Below are positions 36,557-44,393 of a DNA stretch of 64,000 nt, piece by piece; position 1 is the stretch's first letter, and each line of letters begins with the position of its first letter. Origin of the DNA: Salibacterium qingdaonense (GTDB lineage: Bacteria > Bacillota > Bacilli > Bacillales > Marinococcaceae). The stretch covers positions 62,001-126,000 of the forward strand of contig NZ_FOTY01000004.1 of NCBI RefSeq assembly GCF_900114715.1. Direction: 5' to 3'. A program made the position numbers and the translations under genes. Under the pieces are notes generated by a model that saw only the letters and a list, made by a program, of their open reading frames with translations, made no database searches and had not been told where the DNA came from.

Positions 36557-36916
36557 ATGGCTGCAAGCATGCAGGCTTATTTTTTCACAGAGAATGACGC
36601 CGAAGATGTCCGGATGAAGCTGCAGAAATTAAAAGTTCAGCAAGTGAAGGTGGATGAAATCCCCGGGGATACGGATTATAATCTGCTCATTCCACTTCAG
36701 AGCGGAAGTACCGGTTCCGGGGGTCGAAGTATCATTCCGGGAGCTGTACCATTTAAAGAAGGCGGGGATGAAGAAACCGACCCCTCATCCGTCAGCGGGA
36801 AGTTGAACTATATCGTTGAATTTGAGGTGGATGACAGTGAAGTCGAAGACGCTTTGGCTCTCATTCAGGAAAACAACGGTTACATGGACAAAAACACAAT
36901 GCCGGGCGCTGAATGA
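36557..36916 (+). CDS. Hypothetical protein, 119 residues
   Basis: AAGGAGGAG gives a strong start. The protein begins with a strand-helix-strand pattern (MQAYFFTENDAEDVRMKLQKL, then VQQVKVDEIPG), has a Gly/Ser-rich middle (SGSTGSGGRSIIPG) and closes with another strand-helix (YIVEFEVDDSEVEDALALIQ, ENNGYMDK), which suggests a split ferredoxin-like fold. I recall similar uncharacterised proteins in Bacillaceae, sometimes grouped loosely with general-stress proteins, but no function is established. Confidence 0.75.
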   Translation: MAASMQAYFFTENDAEDVRMKLQKLKVQQVKVDEIPGDTDYNLLIPLQSGSTGSGGRSIIPGAVPFKEGGDEETDPSSVSGKLNYIVEFEVDDSEVEDALALIQENNGYMDKNTMPGAE

Positions 36917-36961
36917 TGTTTCAGCGCTTCTTTTTATTTACATTTGAACAGGAAGTAAAGA

Positions 36962-37156
36962 GTGATAAATGTGGAAAAGCAGAAGTTTACGCTGACAACA
37001 AAAGAGTGGAACGACTCCCTTGGGGGAGAAGAAAGGACCTTGCTGCAGGAGATAGGAAGAATTCCAAGCGAAAGCGGCAGCGAAAAGAGAATCCAGCTGT
37101 TTCTGGCAGATTACCTGGAAAACAAGCTTGGAATGGAGATGGCTGGGTCGATTTAA
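36962..37156 (+). CDS. Doubtful 64-codon ORF, possible peptidase remnant
   Basis: A GTG-initiated frame preceded by AGGAAG at 36949-36954. The product (KFTLTTKEWNDSLGGEERTL, then LQEIGRIPSESGSEKRIQLF and LADYLENKLG) has plausible coding composition and resembles the N-terminus of M20/M42-type peptidases, where a helix, IPS-SG-E and another helix occur before the metal site. It ends abruptly without the catalytic region. It may be a truncated remnant or a small gene of its own. Confidence 0.35.
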   Translation: MINVEKQKFTLTTKEWNDSLGGEERTLLQEIGRIPSESGSEKRIQLFLADYLENKLGMEMAGSI

Positions 37157-37177
37157 ATACCGTGAAAGAAGTAAGAA

Positions 37178-37206
37178 AGAGAGCGGTAAATAACTTCCGC
37201 TCTCCT
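37178..37206 (-). terminator. Inverted repeat after yjlB, weak terminator
   Basis: Arms GAGAGCGG and CCGCTCTC around a 10-base loop. On the minus strand it follows the yjlB stop and runs into TTTCTTAC, a weak T-tract. Confidence 0.5.
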
Positions 37207-37208
37207 TT

Positions 37209-37715
37209 CTATTCTTCATGCCATATCTCCAGTAAAGGACCTTCTGTCCCAAATACAGGATCCTGATCAGGAAGCGTCACTTCTTCGATATCCTTCAGGA
37301 CACCGGGGCGCTCTTCCGGTTCTCCGGTTTTCAGGTTGTAATCCATGCCGAATGGATAAGCTCCGACCATTTCAAACTCAAAACTCGAACTCATTTCTTT
37401 GTGCCCGGTTCCGGCCGGCAGAACAATTACATCTCCTTTTTCAAGATCAAATGTTGTTCCATCTCTGCCGCCAATTTTAATGGAAACTTGTCCGTTCAGT
37501 ACACCAAGAACTTCATGGGCATTGCTGTGATAGTGGTGATAGTCAAATACGCCGCCGACCCAGCTGTTGGTCCAATTATGGCGTTCAAACGCGGGGCGGA
37601 TGTCATTTGGGTCTTGAGCGAACACACCGGAATATAGAATGACGGGAAGGTTCTCATTGTTGGGGATTTCACCGTCATCTTTAAACCGCATCGGTGTTAC
37701 TTTTTGGTGTTTCAT
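37209..37715 (-). CDS. yjlB: Cupin-domain protein YjlB
   Basis: A 168-residue single-domain cupin. It matches B. subtilis YjlB along its length: FKDDGEIPNNENLPVILY, HNWTNSWVGGVFDYHHYHSN, GDVIVLPAGTGHKEMSSS and the closing DPVFGTEGPLLEIW. The two cupin motifs supply the metal ligands, with HHYHSNAHE giving several His and a Glu and PAGTGHK the last His. The enzyme activity is unknown. GGAGAGAG precedes the ATG. It is transcribed alone, 66 bases downstream of the next minus-strand gene. Confidence 0.88.
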   Translation of the reverse strand: MKHQKVTPMRFKDDGEIPNNENLPVILYSGVFAQDPNDIRPAFERHNWTNSWVGGVFDYHHYHSNAHEVLGVLNGQVSIKIGGRDGTTFDLEKGDVIVLPAGTGHKEMSSSFEFEMVGAYPFGMDYNLKTGEPEERPGVLKDIEEVTLPDQDPVFGTEGPLLEIWHEE

Positions 37716-37781
37716 CGTCTGCTCTCTCCTTTGGAAATAGTTTTTAGGGACTATTTCCTTTTTCTCCGTGCATCAAACGGA

Positions 37782-38072
37782 TTATTTCTTCGTGTAACGG
37801 GATGCCGTGTGAGCAAGATCATCATTTCCATACAAAGAAAGCACACCAAATAAGGTATCGTCAGCAATTGTTTCGGATTCTTCTTTTGGAACGGTTAATT
37901 CCAATGCCTCTTTTAAGAGGGGATTATCTTTCTGCTTTGGATACGTCTTTGTATAGAGTTCAAAAGCATCGAGATCCTTATTGACACACCACTGGGCAAA
38001 GACAAGAATCATCATTTTTTCGTCCTGTTTGTAACTTTCTATTATCTGCTCTTCCATATCTTCACGTTTCAT
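37782..38072 (-). CDS. Conserved small cytosolic protein, 96 residues
   Basis: The open frame extends upstream to 38237, but AAGGAG directly before the ATG at 38072 marks the start. The protein is acidic and helical (MEEQIIESYKQDEKMMILVF, AQWCVNKDLDAFELYTKTYP, then LLKEALELTVPKEESE and LFGVLSLYGNDDLA). I recall close relatives annotated only as hypothetical in Bacillaceae. No domain or catalytic motif is visible. Confidence 0.75.
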   Translation of the reverse strand: MKREDMEEQIIESYKQDEKMMILVFAQWCVNKDLDAFELYTKTYPKQKDNPLLKEALELTVPKEESETIADDTLFGVLSLYGNDDLAHTASRYTKK

Positions 38073-38178
38073 GATTTGACTCCTTTTTCTCCAGCATAAC
38101 AGCTGCAGTCCTGTACCGCCAGCATCGATGAACAGCAACAAAAAAAGCAGCGCGGCCGCTGCTTTTTCTCTGTCGATC

Positions 38179-38439
38179 CTACACATGAGTGAATAAATGT
38201 TTGATGTCCTGCACGGCCTGTCTGGAATCGTGTCCAATGGCGCGGAGTGTCACATTCTCGGAAGGTCTCAAAAAAGAGGATAACCCTAAAATGCTTTTGC
38301 CGTTTACCGTTTTGCTCTCCGACTCCAGGACAATGTAACTTTCGTATCGATTGGCCCGTCTGGCTACCATTTTTAAGTTGTCGAAATACGTCTTTTCCTC
38401 CAGCTGGATGGTGGCCGTGGATTCCAGTTTATTGCTCAT
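38179..38439 (-). CDS. HPr-like protein lacking the catalytic His
   Basis: An 86-residue protein with the HPr fold. The central run NRYESYIVLESESKTVNGKS, then ILGLSSFL, aligns with HPr of the phosphotransferase system ([23 protein letters not shown]), keeping the Ser that HPr kinase phosphorylates (HPr Ser46, here Ser49). The PEP-dependent site is lost: the position of His15 is occupied by Tyr18 and that of Arg17 by Asp20. Like Crh it could only serve a regulatory role, if phosphorylated at all. AAGAAGGG precedes the ATG. Confidence 0.8.
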   Translation of the reverse strand: MSNKLESTATIQLEEKTYFDNLKMVARRANRYESYIVLESESKTVNGKSILGLSSFLRPSENVTLRAIGHDSRQAVQDIKHLFTHV

Positions 38440-38840
38440 CGTATCACCCTTCTTTTGTATAATTTTTCAGGAAGGTCGATCCTTCCGTTTTGCAGGAAAA
38501 TACCACCAAATACCGCAGGAAACGTTTCGACAATTACATAGTGATCCCCCCTTTATCTGCAGGCATACGACACACGATATGCTCCATGTTCGGCATGTAG
38601 AATCAAAAAGGAGAAGCATCCTTTTGCTGCTGTTATTATATAACAGCGTTTGTTCTTTATCTGCTCTGTTGTCACATAATCTTCTATAAAAAATGCGCAA
38701 CTGTACGTTTTCTTTCGTGCAGACGTCCCTTTGAAGAGGTTATGTGACAAAAGTAAAACAGAAATAAACGAGAGCCGCTGCATTCATTTGGCGGAAGACT
38801 TTTTTTCTATGCTATGATCAAGAGGATGGGAGAGGAGAAA
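38440..38840. other. Divergent intergenic region between HPr-like gene and ypcP
   Basis: About 400 bases with no convincing gene. It holds several symmetric elements: GGAAGG/CCTTCC (38470-38486), the palindrome GAAACGTTTC (38519-38528), AAAAGGA/TCCTTTT (38606-38625) and CTGTTAT/ATAACAG (38630-38646). A -10-like TATGAT at 38813-38818 precedes ypcP. The GAAACGTTTC palindrome is reminiscent of a cre core, 80 bases upstream of the HPr-like gene, but the outer bases do not match. Confidence 0.4.
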
Positions 38841-39785
38841 ATGAAAAATAACCACGTTCTGTTTATAGACGGCATGGCTCTTTTGTTCCGAGGTTTTTAC
38901 GCCACGTCGGTGTATGGAAATTATATGTATAACAACGAGAATGTACCGACTAATGCCGTTTTCGGCATGCTGAAACATTTCCTGAAAGCGGTGGATACGT
39001 TCCGGCCCAGTCATATCATCTGCTGCTGGGATATGGGGAGTACGACGTTTCGAACCTCCATGTATCCCGAATATAAGGCGAACCGTTCCAATCCGCCGGA
39101 AGAACTTATTCCACAATTTGATATGGCAAAACAGGCGATGTCCGCTTTTGATGTTCCAAACATCGGAGTTCATTCGTTTGAAGCCGATGACTGTATCGGG
39201 ACGCTTGTCAAACAGGCTGCTCCTTCGTCTAAGGTTACCGTTCTAACAGGCGATCAGGATCTACTGCAGCTTATCGGCCCTTCTATCGATATTGCCGTTA
39301 TGAAAAAAGGACAGGGACATTATGCCATGTTCAATGAGAACAATATGATGGAACAAAAAGGCTGCCACCCTGAACGTATCATTGAGATGAAAGCACTGAT
39401 GGGAGATACTGCCGATAATTACCCGGGTGTGAAAGGAATCGGCGAAAAAACGGCTCTGAAACTTCTGAACGAATATGGTACACTTGATGCCCTGCTCGAA
39501 CAGATGGATGAACTGCCTCAAGGAATCAGAAACAAAGTAGAAACTCATCTGGACATGCTTCACCTTTCGAGAGAACTGGCCTCGATTCGTACGGATGCTC
39601 CGGTGGAATACAAAGAAAATGAAGCCCTCTGGACGGCAGAAAAGGATCAGGCTGTTGCCATTTTAACAAGACTGGGAATAAACCTATCCGTGGATGCTGC
39701 CTTTCAGAAGGACGAAGAAAGCAGGTTGAATATTGATGAAACATGGAACCATCGCAAAAGCTTACGTAAACAGAAAACAACATAA
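38841..39785 (+). CDS. ypcP: 5'-3' exonuclease (Pol I N-domain-like, YpcP)
   Basis: A 314-residue flap-endonuclease/5' exonuclease, related to the N-terminal domain of DNA polymerase I, acting on RNA primers and flaps. AGAGGAG precedes the ATG at 38841. PIN-like motifs are visible: LFIDGMALLFRGFYA, CCWDMGSTTFRTSMYPEYKANR, FEADDCIG, VLTGDQDLLQL and the helix-hairpin-helix region MGDTADNYPGVKGIGEKTAL. B. subtilis YpcP (ExoR) is slightly shorter (about 296). It overlaps cvfB by 50 bases. Confidence 0.9.
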   Translation: MKNNHVLFIDGMALLFRGFYATSVYGNYMYNNENVPTNAVFGMLKHFLKAVDTFRPSHIICCWDMGSTTFRTSMYPEYKANRSNPPEELIPQFDMAKQAMSAFDVPNIGVHSFEADDCIGTLVKQAAPSSKVTVLTGDQDLLQLIGPSIDIAVMKKGQGHYAMFNENNMMEQKGCHPERIIEMKALMGDTADNYPGVKGIGEKTALKLLNEYGTLDALLEQMDELPQGIRNKVETHLDMLHLSRELASIRTDAPVEYKENEALWTAEKDQAVAILTRLGINLSVDAAFQKDEESRLNIDETWNHRKSLRKQKTT

Positions 39786-40587
39786 CGGGTACCTTGTGGA
39801 ATTGGAGGGAACCACGCTTGAACTTCCCGCTGCGCAAGCGGTGCGCAGTCTTTCTGTTGGAGAACATACAGACATTTTTATTTATACCGATAAAAAAGGG
39901 CAGCCGGCAGCCACCATGAACCTCCCGGAGGTCACTGCGGACACGTATGGTTGGGCTGCAGCGGCCGAGGTGGTGCCGGAGCTGGGAGTATTTATAAACT
40001 TAAATCTCCCTCATGATATTCTTGTGCCAAAAGATGATCTTCCCTTCATGAAGAATGTATGGCCGGAGCCCGGGGATCAGCTGTATGTCATACTGAGCAC
40101 GGATAAGCAGGGAAGGCTCCTGGCCAGAACCGCAGGAGAAGAAACAATGCTCGAAACAGCCGTCCCGGCGCCGGCATCTCTTATCCATCATAACCTTACC
40201 GGATGGGTGTATCGTGCGGGCAAAGCAGGTTCTTTCATCCGCACCGAAAACGGACACCGTGCGTTTCTCCATCCAAGCCAGCGGATAAAAGAACCAAGAA
40301 TGGGGGAACGGGTGGACGTCCGGGTCGTTGACGTAAAAGAGGATGGAACCATTAATGTGTCCATGTTTCCTTCTGCAGCAGAAAGCATGGACAAAGATGC
40401 CCATGCCATTATGCTGTATTTATCCAGAAACCGGGGAGAGATATCTTTCAGTGATAAAAGCAGTCCAGAAGATATACAAAACACGTTTCACATCAGCAAA
40501 GCGGCGTTTAAACGCGCCCTCGGGCAGCTGATGAAAAAAGATTTGATTGAACAAACCGATCGGGGCACCATCCGAACCAAAGAATGA
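39736..40587 (+). CDS. cvfB: S1-domain RNA-binding protein CvfB/YitL
   Basis: A 283-residue RNA-binding protein of the CvfB family, linked in staphylococci to virulence-factor expression. It has tandem S1-type domains: GTIAKAYVNRKQHNGYLVEL, a second around GVFINLNLPHDILVP, a third around GWVYRAGKAGSFIRTENGHR, and a C-terminal winged helix (FSDKSSPEDIQNTFHISKAA, then FKRALGQLMKKDLIE). B. subtilis YitL has about 298 residues. The ATG at 39736 lies 50 bases inside ypcP and only a weak CAGG precedes it, so translation is probably coupled to ypcP. Confidence 0.88.
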   Translation: MKHGTIAKAYVNRKQHNGYLVELEGTTLELPAAQAVRSLSVGEHTDIFIYTDKKGQPAATMNLPEVTADTYGWAAAAEVVPELGVFINLNLPHDILVPKDDLPFMKNVWPEPGDQLYVILSTDKQGRLLARTAGEETMLETAVPAPASLIHHNLTGWVYRAGKAGSFIRTENGHRAFLHPSQRIKEPRMGERVDVRVVDVKEDGTINVSMFPSAAESMDKDAHAIMLYLSRNRGEISFSDKSSPEDIQNTFHISKAAFKRALGQLMKKDLIEQTDRGTIRTKE

Positions 40588-40658
40588 AGCTCCGGCGTAT
40601 TTCATAAAATTCCCCACGTATCAAATACTGACTACAAAGAGTATTTGGAGGGATACGT

Positions 40659-41753
40659 ATGAGGATTGCTATTATGGGCGCGGGGCTGTCCGGTTTATCC
40701 TGTGCCCTCATGCTGGAGAAACACGGCATCAGCGCCGATATTTTTGAAAAACGAAGCCGTGTTGGTGACCGATTCGTAAACGGAGAAGCATTTATGTCTT
40801 TTCTGACAAAACCGATTGATGACGTTGTCCGGTATTTATCTGAAGAATTTCATCTGTATGTGAAGCCGGCTTCGGCTATAAGTTGTTTAACTTTTTATTC
40901 CGGGAGACAGAAGGCTGTGATTGAAGCGCACAGCGGATTTATTACGCTGCGCGGCAGACACCGGCATGCTCTTGAACAGCAGCTTGCAGAACAGGTGAGC
41001 TCCCCGGTGCATTATCACTCCGAGCGAACGTATGAATCACTGCAGCAGGACTATACCCACGTCATTCTCGCTACAGGAGATGCTTCCTATGCAGCGAACC
41101 TCCGTAATTTCCAGGAGTATTTGTCGGTATCTTTAAAAGGAGCCATCATAGAGGGGAATTTTGAACGGGACCACGTTCGGATCTGGCTTGATAACAATAT
41201 AGCACCGCAGGGATATGCTTATCTTCTGCCGATTTCGTCAACAAAGGCCAATCTTGTCATGGCTTATCCGGATACCTCTGCCGGATCGAAAGAACAGACA
41301 GAAAAACGGTGGCAGCTGCTTCTGGAAGCTGCCTCACAAGCATTGCAGCAATCCCTGCCCATTAACGACCAATTTCAGATTAAAAACTACAAAATAGGGA
41401 TGTGCTGCTCACCACGAATTGGCAATACGTTTTTTACCGGTAACTGCTTTGGTTCCATTATGCCGTTTTTAGGTTTCGGACAGCTTGAATCCATTCTCAC
41501 CGGTATATACGCGGCCTTCGATTTATGTGGATACGGAAGATATGAGGAGTTCACGAAGCCGTTACGGAAAAGTTTTCACGACTCTATGGTCCTCCGGCAG
41601 GGGATGGAGACATTAAATAACGACGGCTTCAGTTTTATCGTGAAACAATTGAATACCAGCGTAGGAAAACGGCTGTTCTCCTCCAACGTCAATGTTATGC
41701 GGGCTGGAAGTATGCTGCTTCGTCCATTCACCGGTGAACGAATGCGCAGGTGA
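40659..41753 (+). CDS. FAD-dependent oxidoreductase, geranylgeranyl-reductase-like
   Basis: A 364-residue flavoprotein. The Rossmann motif IMGAGLSGLSCALMLEKHG lies at residues 5-23 with the acidic end of the second strand in DIFEKRSRVGDR, and THVILATGDAS follows as the ATG motif. The C-terminal part (FFTGNCFGSIMPFLGFGQLE) is the GD-type FAD contact seen in geranylgeranyl-reductase-like enzymes. The substrate is unknown. TTGGAGGGA precedes the ATG. It is a single-gene unit convergent with yhfW. Confidence 0.85.
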   Translation: MRIAIMGAGLSGLSCALMLEKHGISADIFEKRSRVGDRFVNGEAFMSFLTKPIDDVVRYLSEEFHLYVKPASAISCLTFYSGRQKAVIEAHSGFITLRGRHRHALEQQLAEQVSSPVHYHSERTYESLQQDYTHVILATGDASYAANLRNFQEYLSVSLKGAIIEGNFERDHVRIWLDNNIAPQGYAYLLPISSTKANLVMAYPDTSAGSKEQTEKRWQLLLEAASQALQQSLPINDQFQIKNYKIGMCCSPRIGNTFFTGNCFGSIMPFLGFGQLESILTGIYAAFDLCGYGRYEEFTKPLRKSFHDSMVLRQGMETLNNDGFSFIVKQLNTSVGKRLFSSNVNVMRAGSMLLRPFTGERMRR

Positions 41754-41779
41754 ACCTGCATTTCCTGCTCTGCATACAT

Positions 41780-41808
41780 CAAATAAGGCACCTCGAAACC
41801 AAGGTGCC
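41780..41808 (-). terminator. Intrinsic terminator of yhfW
   Basis: Arms GGCACCT and AGGTGCC around an 8-base loop. On the minus strand the stem is followed by TTATTTG, a moderate T-tract; on the plus strand there is none. Confidence 0.6.
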
Positions 41809-41818
41809 GTCATACAGG

Positions 41819-43381
41819 TTAATACCCGGAATTCTCACTGGTCAAATTGTCGAGCATCGTATGAGGATGCTTTTGCAGCGGTTTTTCAGCAGGGCCCTCG
41901 ATAACTTCGCCGGTGCAGGAAAAACGCGAGCCGTGACAGGGACAGTCCCACGTGCGGTCCCCGTGGTTCCATTCTACTTCACAACCCATGTGCGTACACG
42001 TTGTATCCACGATGAAAAGCTCCCCATCTTTATCTTTGTAGGCCCCTTTACGCTGCCCGTCTGCCATAAATACGGCAGCATCATCCCTTTCCAGCCCCTC
42101 GATGGAAGCATGAGGCATCTCCAGTTTTCCCTTTATTAAATGTTTGGCAACGTCAACGTTTTCTTTCAGAAAGTGTTTGATACTTGGATCAGCGTAAAAC
42201 CGTGCCGGAGTATACAGTTCACTGTAGGGATTTTCTTTTTTCAGCACGAGATCCCTCAGAAGAAGAGCGGCACAGGTGCTGTTGGTCATACCCCATTTGT
42301 TGAATCCGGAGGCGATGTACACATCAGGCCGGGAGGTTGTCACTTCACCAACGTAAGGAACTTTATCTATCGTCGTTAAATCCTGGGCAGACCATCGGTA
42401 CAGAATTTCAGGGCGGCCGAAAAGATTGCCGGCAAACTGCTGGAGGGCCCGGTAATGATCGAGAGTGTTTCTGCCTTGGCCGCTTTTATGGTTTTCACCG
42501 CCGATCAAAACAATTTCTTTTCCGTCCATAGAGGCAGAGCGCAGCGAGCGGACAGGATCTCCGGCACTTAAATACATACCTCCGGGGTACGTTATATCGG
42601 TTTGAACAGCGAGGACGTAGGAGCGGTCCGCATGCATCCGTCCCGAATAAAAGCCTGTTCCTTCATAAAAAGGGAAGTGGGAGCAGCATACAATCGAATC
42701 AGCTGTAACCCGGCAGTCATTTTCTGTTAACACTGCTTCCTTATGCTTTTGTCGTGCAATATTGACAGCTGTCGTTTGTTCGTAAATCCGGCCGCCATGC
42801 TTCACAATCTCCTGAACAAGGTGCTCCACGTACTGCAAAGGATGAAACCGGCCCTGTCCCGGCATGGCGAGAGCACTTTGCACGTTTATGGATAACGGGA
42901 TGCTGTCTTTCATTTCCGTATCGATATGAAGACTCTGACAGGCTTCGTATTCTTTTTCAAGTGTGCGTGCGTCCTGATCGGTTTCGGCATACAAGTACGC
43001 AGTCTCTGTCTGAAAATCGCAGGTGATCTGCTGCTCTTTTATATTCTGTTTGATGAATTGCAGCGCCTCGATCTGGGATTCATAATACAGCCGGGCTTTC
43101 GTTTTACCCATGTGTTGAATCAGTTCGTCATAAATCATTCCATGCTGGGCGGTAATCTTGGCCGTCGTGCGGCCGGTTGTACCATTTAATAAATAACCGG
43201 CTTCCAGTACAACAACATCCAGTCCTTCCTTTATTAATAGAGAAGCCGTAGTTAGTCCGGTTATTCCACCACCGACGACCACCACATCCGCTGCGGTATC
43301 TTCCTCCAGTTTCCCGAACGAAGGAAGATCGGTATCATCTCTCCAGTAAGACTTTGTATGTTCCGGCAGCTGTGCAGCCAT
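41819..43381 (-). CDS. yhfW: FAD-dependent oxidoreductase with C-terminal Rieske domain (YhfW)
   Basis: A 520-residue fusion of a DAO-type amine-oxidase-like flavoprotein and a Rieske [2Fe-2S] domain. The N-terminus has VVVVGGGITGLTTASLLIKEG (about residues 33-53); the Rieske cluster near residues 460-490 shows CTHMGC and CPCHGSRFSC, giving the two Cys and two His ligands. It matches B. subtilis YhfW. GGAGGGATG precedes the ATG. The TSUP transporter gene lies 74 bases upstream on the same strand, so the pair may be co-transcribed. The substrate is unknown. Confidence 0.92.
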   Translation of the reverse strand: MAAQLPEHTKSYWRDDTDLPSFGKLEEDTAADVVVVGGGITGLTTASLLIKEGLDVVVLEAGYLLNGTTGRTTAKITAQHGMIYDELIQHMGKTKARLYYESQIEALQFIKQNIKEQQITCDFQTETAYLYAETDQDARTLEKEYEACQSLHIDTEMKDSIPLSINVQSALAMPGQGRFHPLQYVEHLVQEIVKHGGRIYEQTTAVNIARQKHKEAVLTENDCRVTADSIVCCSHFPFYEGTGFYSGRMHADRSYVLAVQTDITYPGGMYLSAGDPVRSLRSASMDGKEIVLIGGENHKSGQGRNTLDHYRALQQFAGNLFGRPEILYRWSAQDLTTIDKVPYVGEVTTSRPDVYIASGFNKWGMTNSTCAALLLRDLVLKKENPYSELYTPARFYADPSIKHFLKENVDVAKHLIKGKLEMPHASIEGLERDDAAVFMADGQRKGAYKDKDGELFIVDTTCTHMGCEVEWNHGDRTWDCPCHGSRFSCTGEVIEGPAEKPLQKHPHTMLDNLTSENSGY

Positions 43382-43455
43382 GTTTCATCCCTCCAATTTC
43401 TTTACTGCATTTAGTTTGGCAGAGAGAGGAATGTTTTATGCCGGATGCCCTTATG

Positions 43456-44205
43456 TTAACTAATTAAAAGCCGGATACCGCCAAATACGGTCAACAGCAT
43501 AATAATAACTCGAAACACCTGCTGTGGAATAAGCGGCAGAAACTTGATACCAAGGTACGTTCCGATAAGAATAGGGGGAACAAGCCAAAGGTTAAAGGTG
43601 AGCGACTCAACCGTGATCAATCCAAGAGCAGCATACATAGGAACTTTAATCAGATTCACTGATATGAAAAACCATGCACCAGTCCCGATAAATTCCTGCT
43701 TCGGCAGGGCAAGCGCCAGTAAAAATATCGCCATTACAGGGCCCGAGGCATTACCAATCATCGTCGTGAAACCAGCCAGGGTTCCCATAACCGCAACAAA
43801 CCAGGTCGACTGCGGTATTTTTTCCGCCCAGGAGGTTTTCTGTCTGTCCCCGTAAAGCTGGAGACTGATTAACAATAGAATAAGAATGCCGAGTACGATT
43901 TCAATCGGACGGCTTGCCTGCACATAAAACAGCATAATAAAGCCTGCTGCAAGTCCTCCCAGCACCCACGGAAACATGAATAACAGTGTTCGCCAATTAA
44001 CGCTCCGCCTGTAATACATCACCGCTATGACATCAGCGGTGATCAGCATCGGCAGCACGATGCCGAGTGATTCCCTCGCAGGGAAAATAGAGGCCATTAC
44101 AGCCACGACAAAAATCCCCATCGTCGGAAGTCCCGTTTTAGAAATTCCGATAAAAATGGAACAAATAACCACAAATATGATAGCTGCTACACTCAAGTCA
44201 AACAT
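43456..44205 (-). CDS. TSUP-family transporter (TauE/SafE)
   Basis: A 249-residue membrane protein with about eight hydrophobic spans, of the family that exports or imports sulfur-containing and organic anions such as sulfite, sulfoacetate and taurine products. The start is the ATG at 44205 after GAAGGAGG; a longer open frame to 44304 has no ribosome binding site. The family repeat appears twice: IFIGISKTGLPTMGIFVVAV near the N-terminus and LAGFTTMIGNASGPVMAIFL in the middle. It is divergent from katE and upstream of yhfW. Confidence 0.88.
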   Translation of the reverse strand: MFDLSVAAIIFVVICSIFIGISKTGLPTMGIFVVAVMASIFPARESLGIVLPMLITADVIAVMYYRRSVNWRTLLFMFPWVLGGLAAGFIMLFYVQASRPIEIVLGILILLLISLQLYGDRQKTSWAEKIPQSTWFVAVMGTLAGFTTMIGNASGPVMAIFLLALALPKQEFIGTGAWFFISVNLIKVPMYAALGLITVESLTFNLWLVPPILIGTYLGIKFLPLIPQQVFRVIIMLLTVFGGIRLLIS

Positions 44206-44328
44206 ATGTATCCTCCTTCGACCATTAATTGTACTACTGCAGCAGAGAACCGGAAAGCAAAAAGGGTGAAACAGGGAGTAAATTCGATTTGATAGCCCTT
44301 TCATTTGTTGGAATATTTAAAATCTGTT

Positions 44329-44355
44329 GTTTGGTATTTACCGTACGCCGGGTAC
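44329..44355 (+). promoter_or_regulatory. Candidate SigmaB promoter of katE
   Basis: GTTTGG at 44329-44334 and GGGTAC at 44350-44355 with a 15-base spacer, near the general-stress consensus GTTTAA-N12-15-GGGTAT. The leader would be about 30 bases. B. subtilis katE is a known SigmaB target, which supports the reading. Confidence 0.5.
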
Positions 44356-44393
44356 ATGAAAGTAGACTATATCAGCGAAGGAGGCTGCACATA

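Noticed and set aside
36913-37266. 117-codon plus-strand frame after the 36557 gene
   Set aside because: Overlaps the 36962 frame, runs into yjlB antisense, no ribosome binding site, very basic composition without motifs.
38467-38783. Short minus-strand frames upstream of the HPr-like gene
   Set aside because: No start signals, Cys-rich random composition, and several hairpins suggest a regulatory spacer.
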